This document shows, in pieces, positions 17,110-27,000 of a DNA stretch of 64,000 nucleotides. Origin of the DNA: Massilibacillus massiliensis (GTDB taxonomy: Bacteria; Bacillota; Negativicutes; FLKF01); the NCBI RefSeq assembly GCF_900086705.1, contig NZ_LT575483.1, positions 2,791,016 to 2,855,015 on the forward strand, read 5' to 3'. How positions within the stretch are numbered: position 1 is the first letter of the stretch; each line of letters begins with the position of its first letter. Below the pieces are notes generated by a model, which had not been told where the DNA came from, ran no database searches, and saw only the letters and a list, made by a program, of their open reading frames with translations. The translations under genes and the position numbers were made by a program.

Positions 17110-18135
17110 TTGGATACAGTTGTCGCAAGTTCCGGTACGGGAACAACGATTTACGATCTGTATAATGCGATAGATTCGCTATTAACAGGTGATAAGTTTT
17201 CAGAATCAACGAAATGGCAAAGAGTCTATACGATTTATGGACCAACACCAGATGTACCACAGGCAGAAGCTGAGCAATTAGCTTCTGTTATATACAAAGG
17301 CGTAGGGGACGGGCAGGATAAAATTTATTTTGGAATGAGACTTGTTTTAGAATCAAATGCGTCTGTAACAGGGACAATTGAATTTAATGGATATGCAGGC
17401 TATGATGCTAGTTTGAAAAGTTGGGAAGATCAGCCGGGAGCAATAAAAAAACTTCCTTTGAATTCATCGTATCCGTGTTTCCCGACTGTAAATAACACAT
17501 CATTTGCATATTGGATAACTGCTACGACAAAAAGAGTTATCGTTGTAGTTAGACTAGCAACGCAGTATATGGCAGGATATTTTGGGTTTTTTAGACCGGT
17601 ATCAGTAGAAAAACAATACCCGTATCCATTATTGATTGCCGGCACTGCCCCAGCAAGAAACTATACGTGGGATAGTTCTATAATTTCCTCGTTTACAGAC
17701 CCTGTTAACTTATCAAGTTCAAATGGCGCATCTTATCAACAAAGTTATCCTGCAGTTACGACATCCAGTTTGCTATCTCCTTTTAAATTAAGAAAAGTTG
17801 ACGGTACCTGGACAGCAGGCTATAACAATGATGGCGTAAGTAAATACGGAGAACTGAATATTTTCCCAACAAACACGAATTCAACGGAACTATATACGGT
17901 TTATGTGGAAGCTTCGTCGGGTATCATTGATGAGCCGCACGTGTTGATTCCTTTTTTGCTTTATAGCAACTTTCCTAATAATTTAATAGGATCACTGGAT
18001 GGGGTTTATTGGATCGGAGGCTCAAAGGATATCGCATCAGAAAATATTGTGAGAATAAAGGATAAAGACTATATTATTTTCAGCAATATTCTAGGAAGAA
18101 CCGGAAATGATTATTTTGCTATTGAATGGGAGTGA
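17110..18135 (+). CDS. Large tail protein of unknown function (1 of 4)
   Basis: 341 residues from a TTG with the ribosome site GAAAGGGG; the upstream ATG at 17083 lies in the terminator region. The composition is rich in S, T, Y, G and N, typical of beta-rich virion proteins, with Y-D-L-Y-N-A-I-D near the start and E-W-E at the end. It opens a run of four tightly packed genes (gaps of 5, 13 and 8 bases) between tape measure and distal tail protein. None resembles a known tail family by eye. They may form an elaborated tail tip or appendages. Confidence 0.6.
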   Translation: MDTVVASSGTGTTIYDLYNAIDSLLTGDKFSESTKWQRVYTIYGPTPDVPQAEAEQLASVIYKGVGDGQDKIYFGMRLVLESNASVTGTIEFNGYAGYDASLKSWEDQPGAIKKLPLNSSYPCFPTVNNTSFAYWITATTKRVIVVVRLATQYMAGYFGFFRPVSVEKQYPYPLLIAGTAPARNYTWDSSIISSFTDPVNLSSSNGASYQQSYPAVTTSSLLSPFKLRKVDGTWTAGYNNDGVSKYGELNIFPTNTNSTELYTVYVEASSGIIDEPHVLIPFLLYSNFPNNLIGSLDGVYWIGGSKDIASENIVRIKDKDYIIFSNILGRTGNDYFAIEWE

Positions 18136-18140
18136 TGTAA

Positions 18141-19742
18141 TTGGCATATATAAAGGATTCTTATGACTCTTTGGAAGGGGTATTAGAAAGCATCACTTCT
18201 TATGTTACTTCCACAGAGATACATAAAGATAATGCATGGATAAGAATGCCTAGCAATCCCCAATACGGTGATTCATTTCCGTATGGACGATTTTTTCAAG
18301 TAAATATAAATGAAAATGATAAATTTTATATCGGTATGATGATCAATGAATTTAAACCCAATACATATCGCAAATGGCTTTTTACGCATCCACGAATAAA
18401 AAGGTATGTGTTGCCTTTAATGAAAAAATATGAAACGCCGTTTACCTTCAATCCAGCTTCAGGGCTAATTAATACGTATTATGTAGAGCAGAGTGAGTAT
18501 ATTGATCATGAAATTTATCCAGATTATCCAGTTTATAAAACAAAAAATCAAGATGGATATGTTTATCGTGTAACTGGTGCTGAAGGTACAACTGGTATTG
18601 TTGATATTGCAGATACATCCTCTGGATTTAGTCCGTACGGCAAATATTTATCATTTGGTGTGTTTAAACAATTTGACAAGAATTTGAGATTTGTAGAACA
18701 GGGAGGACATATCGACCAAGAAAGATTTAAAATACCCCTAATCCCTTTAGTTTTGCGCTCGAACAGTAACACAACGGGCTATGGATATTCTAAGTTTACA
18801 CCTCCACCATTAGATGGAATAGGTTATCCTTTGCTATTTCTTAATGATTCTATCGGCATTTCGGATTATCCGGAACCACAACTTTGGATAATAAAAGACA
18901 ATTTAAATTTGACAGTCGTCATGAAAACGGGGAAGTTTTGGCAAACCATAAATATTGGAATGATGGAAAGTGTGATTTCTGAATCTTTCCCATTTCCGGC
19001 CTATATGTGTGGGCCTACAGGGCTAGTACCTACCGCAGCCAATTTGCAAGGAGCTTACCGGGTTGATGGAAACACAGGTGTAGGCGTTAGTTTAAATCCT
19101 AATAATCCAGCATTTACAAATAGTGTGCCAGCTTTCCCCTGCAGGGTAGGAACAGACTTAAATTGTCCAACGCAAATCAATATCATGCAGCCCGATGGCC
19201 AGTGGAGATATTTTTGCAATTATCAACAAGATTTGGTGTCCTTGCGGCATGAAGGGGTAGATAGGCGACTTGCATATCCATATATAACCCCTGCACGAAT
19301 TATGGGAAATGCGCAAGATGATCTTATGAATGTTTATCCTACCTATGAAGATTTTACGGAATTTGCGGAATATAGAACCTATGTAGAAAACGGGATCGAT
19401 AATTTTACACACCATCTTATTCCGTTATATCCAGTACAAAATATGAAAAAAAGCAAGAGCAATACAATTACATCAAATGTATTTGGGAATAATGGTGCGA
19501 TTCCGCGTTATTATTATGCAAATTGCGAACCGACAAGATTCGGTGAAATTAGCAATGCTTACGGAAAGTTTTTAATTATACCGAATGTATGGGAAGATCG
19601 GCTATTTTATTACAATTATCATTTTGATGCATACAACAATTCGCTTGTTGATGCGTTTTGGCAGGCAAGCAGTATCGTTAGTGAATACGATCAATTAAGA
19701 AGTATTTCAAAACGCTATAGAATGGCAATAAAATTAGATTAA
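18141..19742 (+). CDS. Large tail protein of unknown function (2 of 4)
   Basis: 533 residues, rich in aromatic residues and proline (many Y-P, F-P and Y-Y pairs), with no visible signal peptide, membrane segment or coiled coil. It starts at TTG behind GAGTGATG. Segments such as K-D-S-Y-D-S-L-E-G-V near the start and N-A-W-I-R-M-P-S-N-P suggest a beta-structured virion protein. Its neighbours of similar composition suggest they evolved together as a tail-tip set. No enzyme motif is visible. Confidence 0.6.
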   Translation: MAYIKDSYDSLEGVLESITSYVTSTEIHKDNAWIRMPSNPQYGDSFPYGRFFQVNINENDKFYIGMMINEFKPNTYRKWLFTHPRIKRYVLPLMKKYETPFTFNPASGLINTYYVEQSEYIDHEIYPDYPVYKTKNQDGYVYRVTGAEGTTGIVDIADTSSGFSPYGKYLSFGVFKQFDKNLRFVEQGGHIDQERFKIPLIPLVLRSNSNTTGYGYSKFTPPPLDGIGYPLLFLNDSIGISDYPEPQLWIIKDNLNLTVVMKTGKFWQTINIGMMESVISESFPFPAYMCGPTGLVPTAANLQGAYRVDGNTGVGVSLNPNNPAFTNSVPAFPCRVGTDLNCPTQINIMQPDGQWRYFCNYQQDLVSLRHEGVDRRLAYPYITPARIMGNAQDDLMNVYPTYEDFTEFAEYRTYVENGIDNFTHHLIPLYPVQNMKKSKSNTITSNVFGNNGAIPRYYYANCEPTRFGEISNAYGKFLIIPNVWEDRLFYYNYHFDAYNNSLVDAFWQASSIVSEYDQLRSISKRYRMAIKLD

Positions 19743-19755
19743 GGAGTGATGAAGT

Positions 19756-20967
19756 TTGGCTTTTAAACAGTTTACGATTAATACTCCGGATGAGTTAGTA
19801 ACGCAGATCGTAGAGTTTGCAAGAGAAAACGCCTGGAATGTCGTTGAAGAACCAGTTGCAGATTTAGATATTATTAATGATCAAATGAGCGATGGTATAC
19901 GTGCAAGTATTTCCACACCAGACGGAAAAAACTTTTTTAATATTAGAAGTGCAAATGGTTATCAAATTTTCAATAAGCAGCGGTTAGGAATTGATCTGAA
20001 AGCATGGTATTCTTCACATTTAGATAAAGATGGGAACTACATACCAACAACACCGCCAATAAACAATTCTATGCATGGAGTTGGAATAACCGCAAGTTCA
20101 GCGCATTCTACTGCAGCAAAAAAATGGTTTGATCACGCGGATGCACCTAAATATGCCACAACAAACAATACAGGAGATATCCTTGGTATTGGCGTGCAAT
20201 TAATTCAAGGATTGAACTATACCGTATTTGCCAACTGCATTAACGAAGAAAATTCGCCGGTATTAACGTTTTCCATTTGCTATTATCGAACTATGGAAAC
20301 CGGGACTGCCGAACCAATCTTTCAACAACTTGTGCTTGGTCATATAAAGAAGATCGGAAGCTGGAACGGCGGTCAATTTTTAAGTGGTACATCAAATAGT
20401 TATCGAATGTTTGTATCTTTGCAATCAGATGTTGATATGAATTTAGATTTGATTGAATTAAATTTGCTTAGAATTTTTGGTACGGAACAAGACGCTTCTA
20501 CTTTCTTAAGGATTGATATGGATGATGCACCCAGCCGTGGATATATTATATGGGCCAGTTCCGGATCAACAGGAACAAGCGGCACGGTTTGTTATACCGG
20601 CAAGCAAATGTCTTTGCCAATTCGGGGGGCTGCAAGTGATGGAAGTTCTGCCTGGGCACCGAAAACACCACATTATTATTTTCTACAATCACAGAGTCCA
20701 ACCGATCAAGGAAGAAATTCAAATACTTTAAATTGTATTACTGTAAATTTACCTTTAATGATGTGCGTGGTGCGGGATCCCGATAAACTAAGACAATTCA
20801 GTCCTGTTGGATATATTCCGGGCATATATTTTATATCGCTTTATAATATAGCTTCTGCCGGAGCATATGAAATCAACTACCCGACTAGCGGTGACTTATA
20901 TCAGGTGTTTCCGATGTCCAAACGCGGTGGGATATTTGGCTATGACGGAATCAGCATTAAACAGTAG
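19756..20967 (+). CDS. Large tail protein of unknown function (3 of 4)
   Basis: 403 residues. The opening F-T-I-N-T-P-D-E-L-V-T-Q-I-V-E-F-A-R-E looks like a small alpha/beta domain, followed by F-F-N-I-R-S-A-N-G-Y and a long beta-rich part with lectin-like spacing of Gly, Asn and aromatic residues. The start is TTG. It belongs to the four-gene tail block; no family is recognised. Confidence 0.6.
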   Translation: MAFKQFTINTPDELVTQIVEFARENAWNVVEEPVADLDIINDQMSDGIRASISTPDGKNFFNIRSANGYQIFNKQRLGIDLKAWYSSHLDKDGNYIPTTPPINNSMHGVGITASSAHSTAAKKWFDHADAPKYATTNNTGDILGIGVQLIQGLNYTVFANCINEENSPVLTFSICYYRTMETGTAEPIFQQLVLGHIKKIGSWNGGQFLSGTSNSYRMFVSLQSDVDMNLDLIELNLLRIFGTEQDASTFLRIDMDDAPSRGYIIWASSGSTGTSGTVCYTGKQMSLPIRGAASDGSSAWAPKTPHYYFLQSQSPTDQGRNSNTLNCITVNLPLMMCVVRDPDKLRQFSPVGYIPGIYFISLYNIASAGAYEINYPTSGDLYQVFPMSKRGGIFGYDGISIKQ

Positions 20968-20975
20968 GTGAGGAA

Positions 20976-21938
20976 ATGAGCGTAATACTTCCAGGTATTT
21001 TATCCGAAGGGTTTTCGCAAGGTTTTAACTCTAACCTAGTAGGTACTGCAAATATATCACATGTATCAGATATCAGAATTTTAGATTCGTCAGGCTTTGG
21101 GGTTATATTACCGATCATCTGGTATGGAGATACGGTAATGATGGGACAGCTTGGCAGTTTATTATTGCCAATTGGTTCGGGAAAAGGAATAAGTCCACTG
21201 TTATTAAATTCTAGCTACATTTACACATTCAATTTCACGCATAGAATGTTTGTGATCCAGGATACTGACGGAAACACAATACTTAAAAAAACAAATATTC
21301 GTTCATGGGCCGACTTAGCTATATCCAAGGCAATCATAGAAAGTCATCAGTTTAGAATCATTTTTACAGGTGCTACAGATGTATCATCTTTTTTTATTGT
21401 CGTTTATTTACTAAAGAAATTGGGCCATGCGAGTACAGAGCAATTCTTATGGGGCGAGTTTGATCGATATATTAAAAGTGTATATCATTTTGATTTAAGC
21501 AAGCGCCTAGCAAACGGAAGTACATACTACGATGTTGGCAGGGATATTGTAAGAAACATCACGGTAGAAGAAATTATAAATGCAGTTAGTGCAAAATTGA
21601 GTAATATATCTTTTAAAATAAATTATCCTCAAATATATATTGCAGAAGATAATTTAATAGTAAATGATGTGAAAAAAATTAAACAAGGCTTTATAAACAA
21701 TATGACCAATTTGATTGTGTTGGCTATTATTACAGATCTTTTATATCCGCACTTGCAGCCGATTTTGAGAAATGAGGAAACTATGAATAATCGTCCTGTA
21801 TATGAACCTTGGATGATCTGGTATATAATGACCAATTTTTTTATCTTCCCTGACGATGAAGGACAAGACCCACACAATCCTGGCGATGATGAAGGTAATG
21901 ATCCGAATGTAATTGGCCTTTCGCCAAACTGGGGGTAG
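20976..21938 (+). CDS. Large tail protein of unknown function (4 of 4)
   Basis: 320 residues. A first beta-rich half contains hydrophobic stretches (G-F-G-V-I-L-P-I-I-W-Y-G), the second half is helical (V-E-E-I-I-N-A-V-S-A-K-L, L-I-V-L-A-I-I-T-D-L-L-Y), and the C-terminus is a very acidic Asp/Gly/Pro tail (D-D-E-G-Q-D-P-H-N-P-G-D-D-E-G-N-D-P). The acidic tail may bind metal or serve as a flexible linker. It precedes the distal tail gene by five bases. Confidence 0.58.
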   Translation: MSVILPGILSEGFSQGFNSNLVGTANISHVSDIRILDSSGFGVILPIIWYGDTVMMGQLGSLLLPIGSGKGISPLLLNSSYIYTFNFTHRMFVIQDTDGNTILKKTNIRSWADLAISKAIIESHQFRIIFTGATDVSSFFIVVYLLKKLGHASTEQFLWGEFDRYIKSVYHFDLSKRLANGSTYYDVGRDIVRNITVEEIINAVSAKLSNISFKINYPQIYIAEDNLIVNDVKKIKQGFINNMTNLIVLAIITDLLYPHLQPILRNEETMNNRPVYEPWMIWYIMTNFFIFPDDEGQDPHNPGDDEGNDPNVIGLSPNWG

Positions 21939-21943
21939 ATCAT

Positions 21944-23173
21944 ATGGCAAATGAAAATATTGTTGAAAGATTTGAATTTAAAACGCAGATCCATACTGCA
22001 TATGATGGAACTGAACAAAGAGCTGCATTAAGAGAAGAGCCGAGACGGTTTTTCTCTTTTAATTATGTCAGCGTGGATACATGGCAATCTCAATATTTAA
22101 GAATGCTGATTATATCAAGACAAAACAACACCTTTAAAATTCCAGCCTGGCATCGACTGCACACCATCCAGGAAGACATAAATCGTGGAGATTATTATTA
22201 TCAGGCCGATAAAAGATATCTGTGGACCTATAGAGATATCAGCGGAGTTTTTTTCTCCTATGGAGATAAAATCAATGGCGGTGGATCTTATTATGATATT
22301 GTCAACGTATCAGCAAGCGGTGCAATTAAACTAAAAAAATTCAGTGCGGCTGCAAGAAAGAAAGGGGATTTTGTTTGTCCCGTGTTTACTGCAGTGATCC
22401 AGGATTCAAATGATTTAAATGCGCTTTTCAGTAATGATACAAACTTAACAATGAATTTTGAGATTGTCCCGCAAGATTACGGAATGACCTTACCCCCTTC
22501 TTATGACTATATGACGTATAGGGATGATGATAATTTTATCCTGGATAATATAAAGTTGCCGGATCAATATAACGATCTGGAAGTATTTAAGCTTTGGCCG
22601 CCATGGTCGAGAGAGATTGACATGGCTTATGAAAAAAACGTAGAAAAGTTGGATAATGAAACCGGTAGCTTTTATTACGATATGAAAAGTCATCTTATTG
22701 CTGAAAATCGTGAGATAGAATATATAACGCTCGATGTAGAAGAGACTAATAATCTGCAAAGATTTTTCTTTCGCTGTAAAGGTTGCTTGGTACCATTTTA
22801 CGCACCAACATGGCTAAATGATATTACGCTAGATAAGGATAAACTGAGTTCAGAATCTTTTTTGTCGACGCAACTAACCGATTTCTACAGGTATTATTCA
22901 GATCTGCCAACAAGGAAAAACTTAATTATTTTTCTAAACAATGGAAAGACGATAACAAGCAGTATTGTTGGTTTTTCCACGTATATCGATAGTAAGAATA
23001 TCAAACACGGCAAGATTCTGCTCGGTGACAACATTGGCGATTTGCGTATAAACGATGTACGTATGATTAGCTTTTTATGCAAATATCGATTAGCATCAGA
23101 TATTCTAGAAATTGCTTATGATACGACAGGCGTCGGATCAGCAAAAATAGCATTGAAGGAGGTATTAGTTTGA
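21944..23173 (+). CDS. Distal tail protein, gene-transfer-agent-like
   Basis: 409 residues. The opening F-E-F-K-T-Q-I-H-T-A-Y-D-G-T-E-Q-R-A-A-L-R-E-E-P-R-R is split here for length; its E-Q-R-x-A-L-R-x-x-P-R-R core is the hallmark of distal tail/adaptor proteins found before the hub in gene transfer agents and lambda-type phages with host-specificity proteins. The rest is beta-rich. It starts five bases after the preceding gene and overlaps the hub gene by four bases. It joins the tube end to the hub. Confidence 0.65.
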   Translation: MANENIVERFEFKTQIHTAYDGTEQRAALREEPRRFFSFNYVSVDTWQSQYLRMLIISRQNNTFKIPAWHRLHTIQEDINRGDYYYQADKRYLWTYRDISGVFFSYGDKINGGGSYYDIVNVSASGAIKLKKFSAAARKKGDFVCPVFTAVIQDSNDLNALFSNDTNLTMNFEIVPQDYGMTLPPSYDYMTYRDDDNFILDNIKLPDQYNDLEVFKLWPPWSREIDMAYEKNVEKLDNETGSFYYDMKSHLIAENREIEYITLDVEETNNLQRFFFRCKGCLVPFYAPTWLNDITLDKDKLSSESFLSTQLTDFYRYYSDLPTRKNLIIFLNNGKTITSSIVGFSTYIDSKNIKHGKILLGDNIGDLRINDVRMISFLCKYRLASDILEIAYDTTGVGSAKIALKEVLV

Positions 23174-24054
23174 GTTACGACAGTAATATATCGAATTATG
23201 AAGGGTCTGCTTATCATGGCAGGCCTATTGAGTGTTACAGATTTACGTATGATGGTCTAAATTATAATTACACCTCGGCGGTGAAAGATATAACTTTGTC
23301 CATAGATGGCAATGATGAGGTCTTTTATCACGATTATATTATGCGAGGAAATATCAAACCATCCGAGGATGGCGTAACAACGATCTCTACAAAGAAAGAT
23401 AATAATATAGCTATGTTGTATCAGGGAAGTCCACCGGAGCAGGGCAGAGTGAATCTAAGTATTTTCAGAGCACATCGTCAAGACCTCACAAAGTTTGACA
23501 AAGTTTTAGAAGGTACAGTATCGCAGGTGAATTTTAACGGCAGTCAGGCAGAAATCTCTGTTACACAAGAAAATTATCTAAATAAAGAAATACCAAACGG
23601 AAAACTTGAGTATCATTGCAACAACCGATTATTCGACCATAATTGCAGGCTGGATATAGAGCAATACAAAGTTAAGTGTACAATAAAAAATATAGCAGGA
23701 TTGTCCATTCAATCCGATGAATTTTTGCAATTTACGGAAGGGTACTTTGTTGGCGGGATGGTTTGGCTAGGAAACAACATTAGAGCGGTAGCTATGCATA
23801 AAGGCGATACGATAACGATAAAATACCCGTTAAGCGAAAGTATTCGTACAGGCGAGTTTACTATCGTTCCGGGGTGTGATGCATTGTTTAAAACCTGCGC
23901 TGTAAAATTCGGAAATACAGATAATTTTTATGGGTGTCCCTATACGCCACCCACGGATAGTGAAAAAAATCCTGTTGGCAAAGGCGCATACTGGATTGAT
24001 ACTTTGGTTGTGCAGAGAGATACAGATGGATTTGTCGGCACAATCGATATATAG
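23170..24054 (+). CDS. Tail hub protein (DUF2163/BR0599-like), likely iron-sulfur
   Basis: 294 residues. The C-terminal half resembles the gene-transfer-agent hub family: Y-H-C-N-N-R-L-F-D-H-N-C near residue 150, and P-G-C-D-A-L-F-K-T-C-A-V-K-F-G-N with N-F-Y-G-C-P near residues 235-260. The cysteines at these places recall the metal cluster held by lambda gpL and gene-transfer-agent hubs. The start is TTG inside the end of the preceding gene behind GGAGGT. The protein plugs the tube and holds the tip protein encoded next. Confidence 0.7.
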   Translation: MSYDSNISNYEGSAYHGRPIECYRFTYDGLNYNYTSAVKDITLSIDGNDEVFYHDYIMRGNIKPSEDGVTTISTKKDNNIAMLYQGSPPEQGRVNLSIFRAHRQDLTKFDKVLEGTVSQVNFNGSQAEISVTQENYLNKEIPNGKLEYHCNNRLFDHNCRLDIEQYKVKCTIKNIAGLSIQSDEFLQFTEGYFVGGMVWLGNNIRAVAMHKGDTITIKYPLSESIRTGEFTIVPGCDALFKTCAVKFGNTDNFYGCPYTPPTDSEKNPVGKGAYWIDTLVVQRDTDGFVGTIDI

Positions 24055-24064
24055 GTGATAAAAA

Positions 24065-27000
24065 ATGAATATAAATACTTTTCTCGGTTGGGGATTAACC
24101 ACCTGGGCTTTGAAGTTTTTAAATAAAAGGTCCAGTAGTTCATCCGATTCAAATACGGCTGATGATTTAAATGTAACCGCAAGTACTACGAGAGTTGGAG
24201 AACCAATTCCGGTCGGTTTCGGAACATTTTTACTAAAACAACCATTGGTTTCTCATTTTGGTGATTTTAGAGCAGATATTTATACAGAAACCTACGCTGC
24301 GCATGCTCAATTTTCAGCTTGGCCGATGGTGTTTTCATTGATCGTAAATTATATCAAAGCAGCGATTACTGGTCATCAAGTAGGGGCGGCAAAGGTAGAT
24401 GCTAATTTAGAAGATGGAAGCGTAAAAGGTGGGGAGGGGGGTTCAGTTAGTACAAAAGTAACAGGTCAATCTACAGAGGCAAAATTCAAAGATGATCTAA
24501 CTGGACCACTTATCAACGCTTTGTTTATGTGGCTTTTATCTTGGCTTATCAATGGCAGGAATCTTAAAACTACGATACAAAAAGGTTTTAAATATTTTTT
24601 AGGTTACCAGCTTATATTGTGTTGGACAGGTCCCAACATCAAATTAAAAAAGATTTACATGAGAGAAAACCTGGCTTGGGAAGGGAATATCTCAAAGTCT
24701 GATTGTCCTGGCGGCAAAATCCTAACGATAGATGATGATCAGTTATTTGGTGGACCAGATGAATCAGGTGGTTTTATCGGCAATATGAATGTATATTTTG
24801 GTGATGAAGTACAGCAAAAAGACCCTTGGATGGTGGAGCAAATGCGTGCAGATAGTGTGCAGGCAGAACTTCGTGGGCTTACGCCAGTCTATCGGTCTTT
24901 TCTTACCATCGTTGTACCGCAGGCCTATATCGGCAAGTCTGCAACAATTCCTGAAACTTGGATTGAAGTCCAAAATATTTATGATGGATTAGGTTTAGGT
25001 GCCGTTGGTGAAGACAACAATCCGGCCGAAGTAATTTATGAAGCCTATATCAATCAAGACTGGGGACTAAATGAATCTCCTGATAAGCTTGATATAGAGG
25101 CTTTAATTGAAGTAGGAAAAAAACTCGGCAATGGAGAATATGCTTCAGGCGTATTAGAATTGCTCATGAATGAGACTGATACTGAAAAAACGCCGGTTGT
25201 AAAATTCACGGCAATTTACCCAGGGACAAAATACGATGACATTACAATTAAAGTGACAGGCCCTAAATACGCCGGCGGTGATACACGGTGTGATGTAGTA
25301 GGACATACGATTACAATCTATTGCTCACGTAATGATGATGAAATTCCTGAAACCTCTGCCCAGGATATTGTAAATGTTATCAATAATGACAATCTTGCAA
25401 GTAGACTAGTAAAAGCTGATGTATTGTACAATCAAACTTATGCAATACTTTCTCCTGAATTTACAATTACATTAGGAGGCGGCATTGACGGAGAGGGACT
25501 GGGCATATCGGGTATAATTGATTCAACAATAACGGCAAAAGAACTTATAACACAGATTTGCAACCATATAAATGCCGTTAGGTTTTTGAATCCGGTCACA
25601 GGAAAGTTAACGTTTAAATTAATCAGAAATGATTATGAAGTTAGCAATTTATTTAAGTTAAGCACCAACAATTGCGCATCTTGTGAATTTTCAAGACTTG
25701 ATTGGTCGGAAACTGTTTCAAATATTACGGTGGCATTTACCGATTCTACAAATCTGTATGAAAACTCCACAATACCGCGATACGACAATGCGAATATTGC
25801 AATAACAAATACTCGAACAAATAAAACATATGATTATACCTTATTTACGACTGCACAAAATGCATTGACTGCTGCAGAACGTGAACTGACCGCGCAGGCT
25901 TATCCACTTTCGACTGCAAGTATTATCGGTAATAGAAGCCTTGCTCAAGTGCAGATTGGTGATCCTGTGGTATTAAGCTGGCCACCTTATGGCATAGAAC
26001 GTCTTGTTATGCGAGTTACGGATGTAGATCACGGAGATATGATCAATGGGGAAATTAAAGTAGAATGTGTTGAAGATGTCTTTGGATTCGAGTCAGGCGT
26101 ATTAAAACCATCCGATGGTAGTGGGTGGCAGCCGATTGTGCAGTACCCAACCGGTGTTTCATTTTATGATTTCATTGAAGTTCCTTATGAACTTTCCTAC
26201 AGCAAAGATACATATGTATATGGTATCGCTGCCAGACCAACCAGCATTACAACGGAATGGAAGGTCTGGAGAAAAGAACAAGCTGCTACGGAATTTACGC
26301 CAACATCGCGAAAAAGTATGTGGAGTGCGATTGCAGAGCTGCAGGTTGCGTATAGGGAAGATACTGAGTACTGGGACTACAATGGATTTGAAATTAAGGA
26401 AATGGGTAACGGAAACGTTATACAGTACTTAGAAAGTTATGCGACTGCAGATATATCTGCCGCAAGAGTCGGGAATAAAATGCTGATGATTGGCGATGAG
26501 ATTATGGCGTATAGCACCATTAATCGATTACCAAACGGTAATTTCATGATTCAAGGCATCATGAGAGGCGTAATGGATACAGTACCGACGCAGCATAAAC
26601 AGTATGAGCTTGTATATTTCTTAAGAACTGATCAGATGAGCAATGTGACTGGTTCAACTTTCGTTTGTAAAGCTGGGGAAACAACGACAGAGCAGTATAA
26701 TATCACGACGGCCTCTGTAGATGTAGCGGAGGATTTTGATGCATCAAAGATAAGACGTTTGGAAACCAACAACAGAGCGCAGCGTCCAAGCCCAGTAGGA
26801 TATTTACGTGTCATGAATTATCCAAATCAATCTGGTTATACACGTTATGGGGACGGGCTTTGCGGTACACAAGTTAAATTCAGATTTACTCCAAGAGATA
26901 AGTTTAATAATGTTGGAGCCGTTGCCCAGGATGATATAAAAAATTACTACACAGCGGAAAAGATTATAAACAAAGATGTTAACTTTATCGCTAAAATATA

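Noticed and set aside
26115..26432. 105-codon + frame inside the tail tip gene
   Set aside because: Alternative frame of a long supported gene with no ribosome site.
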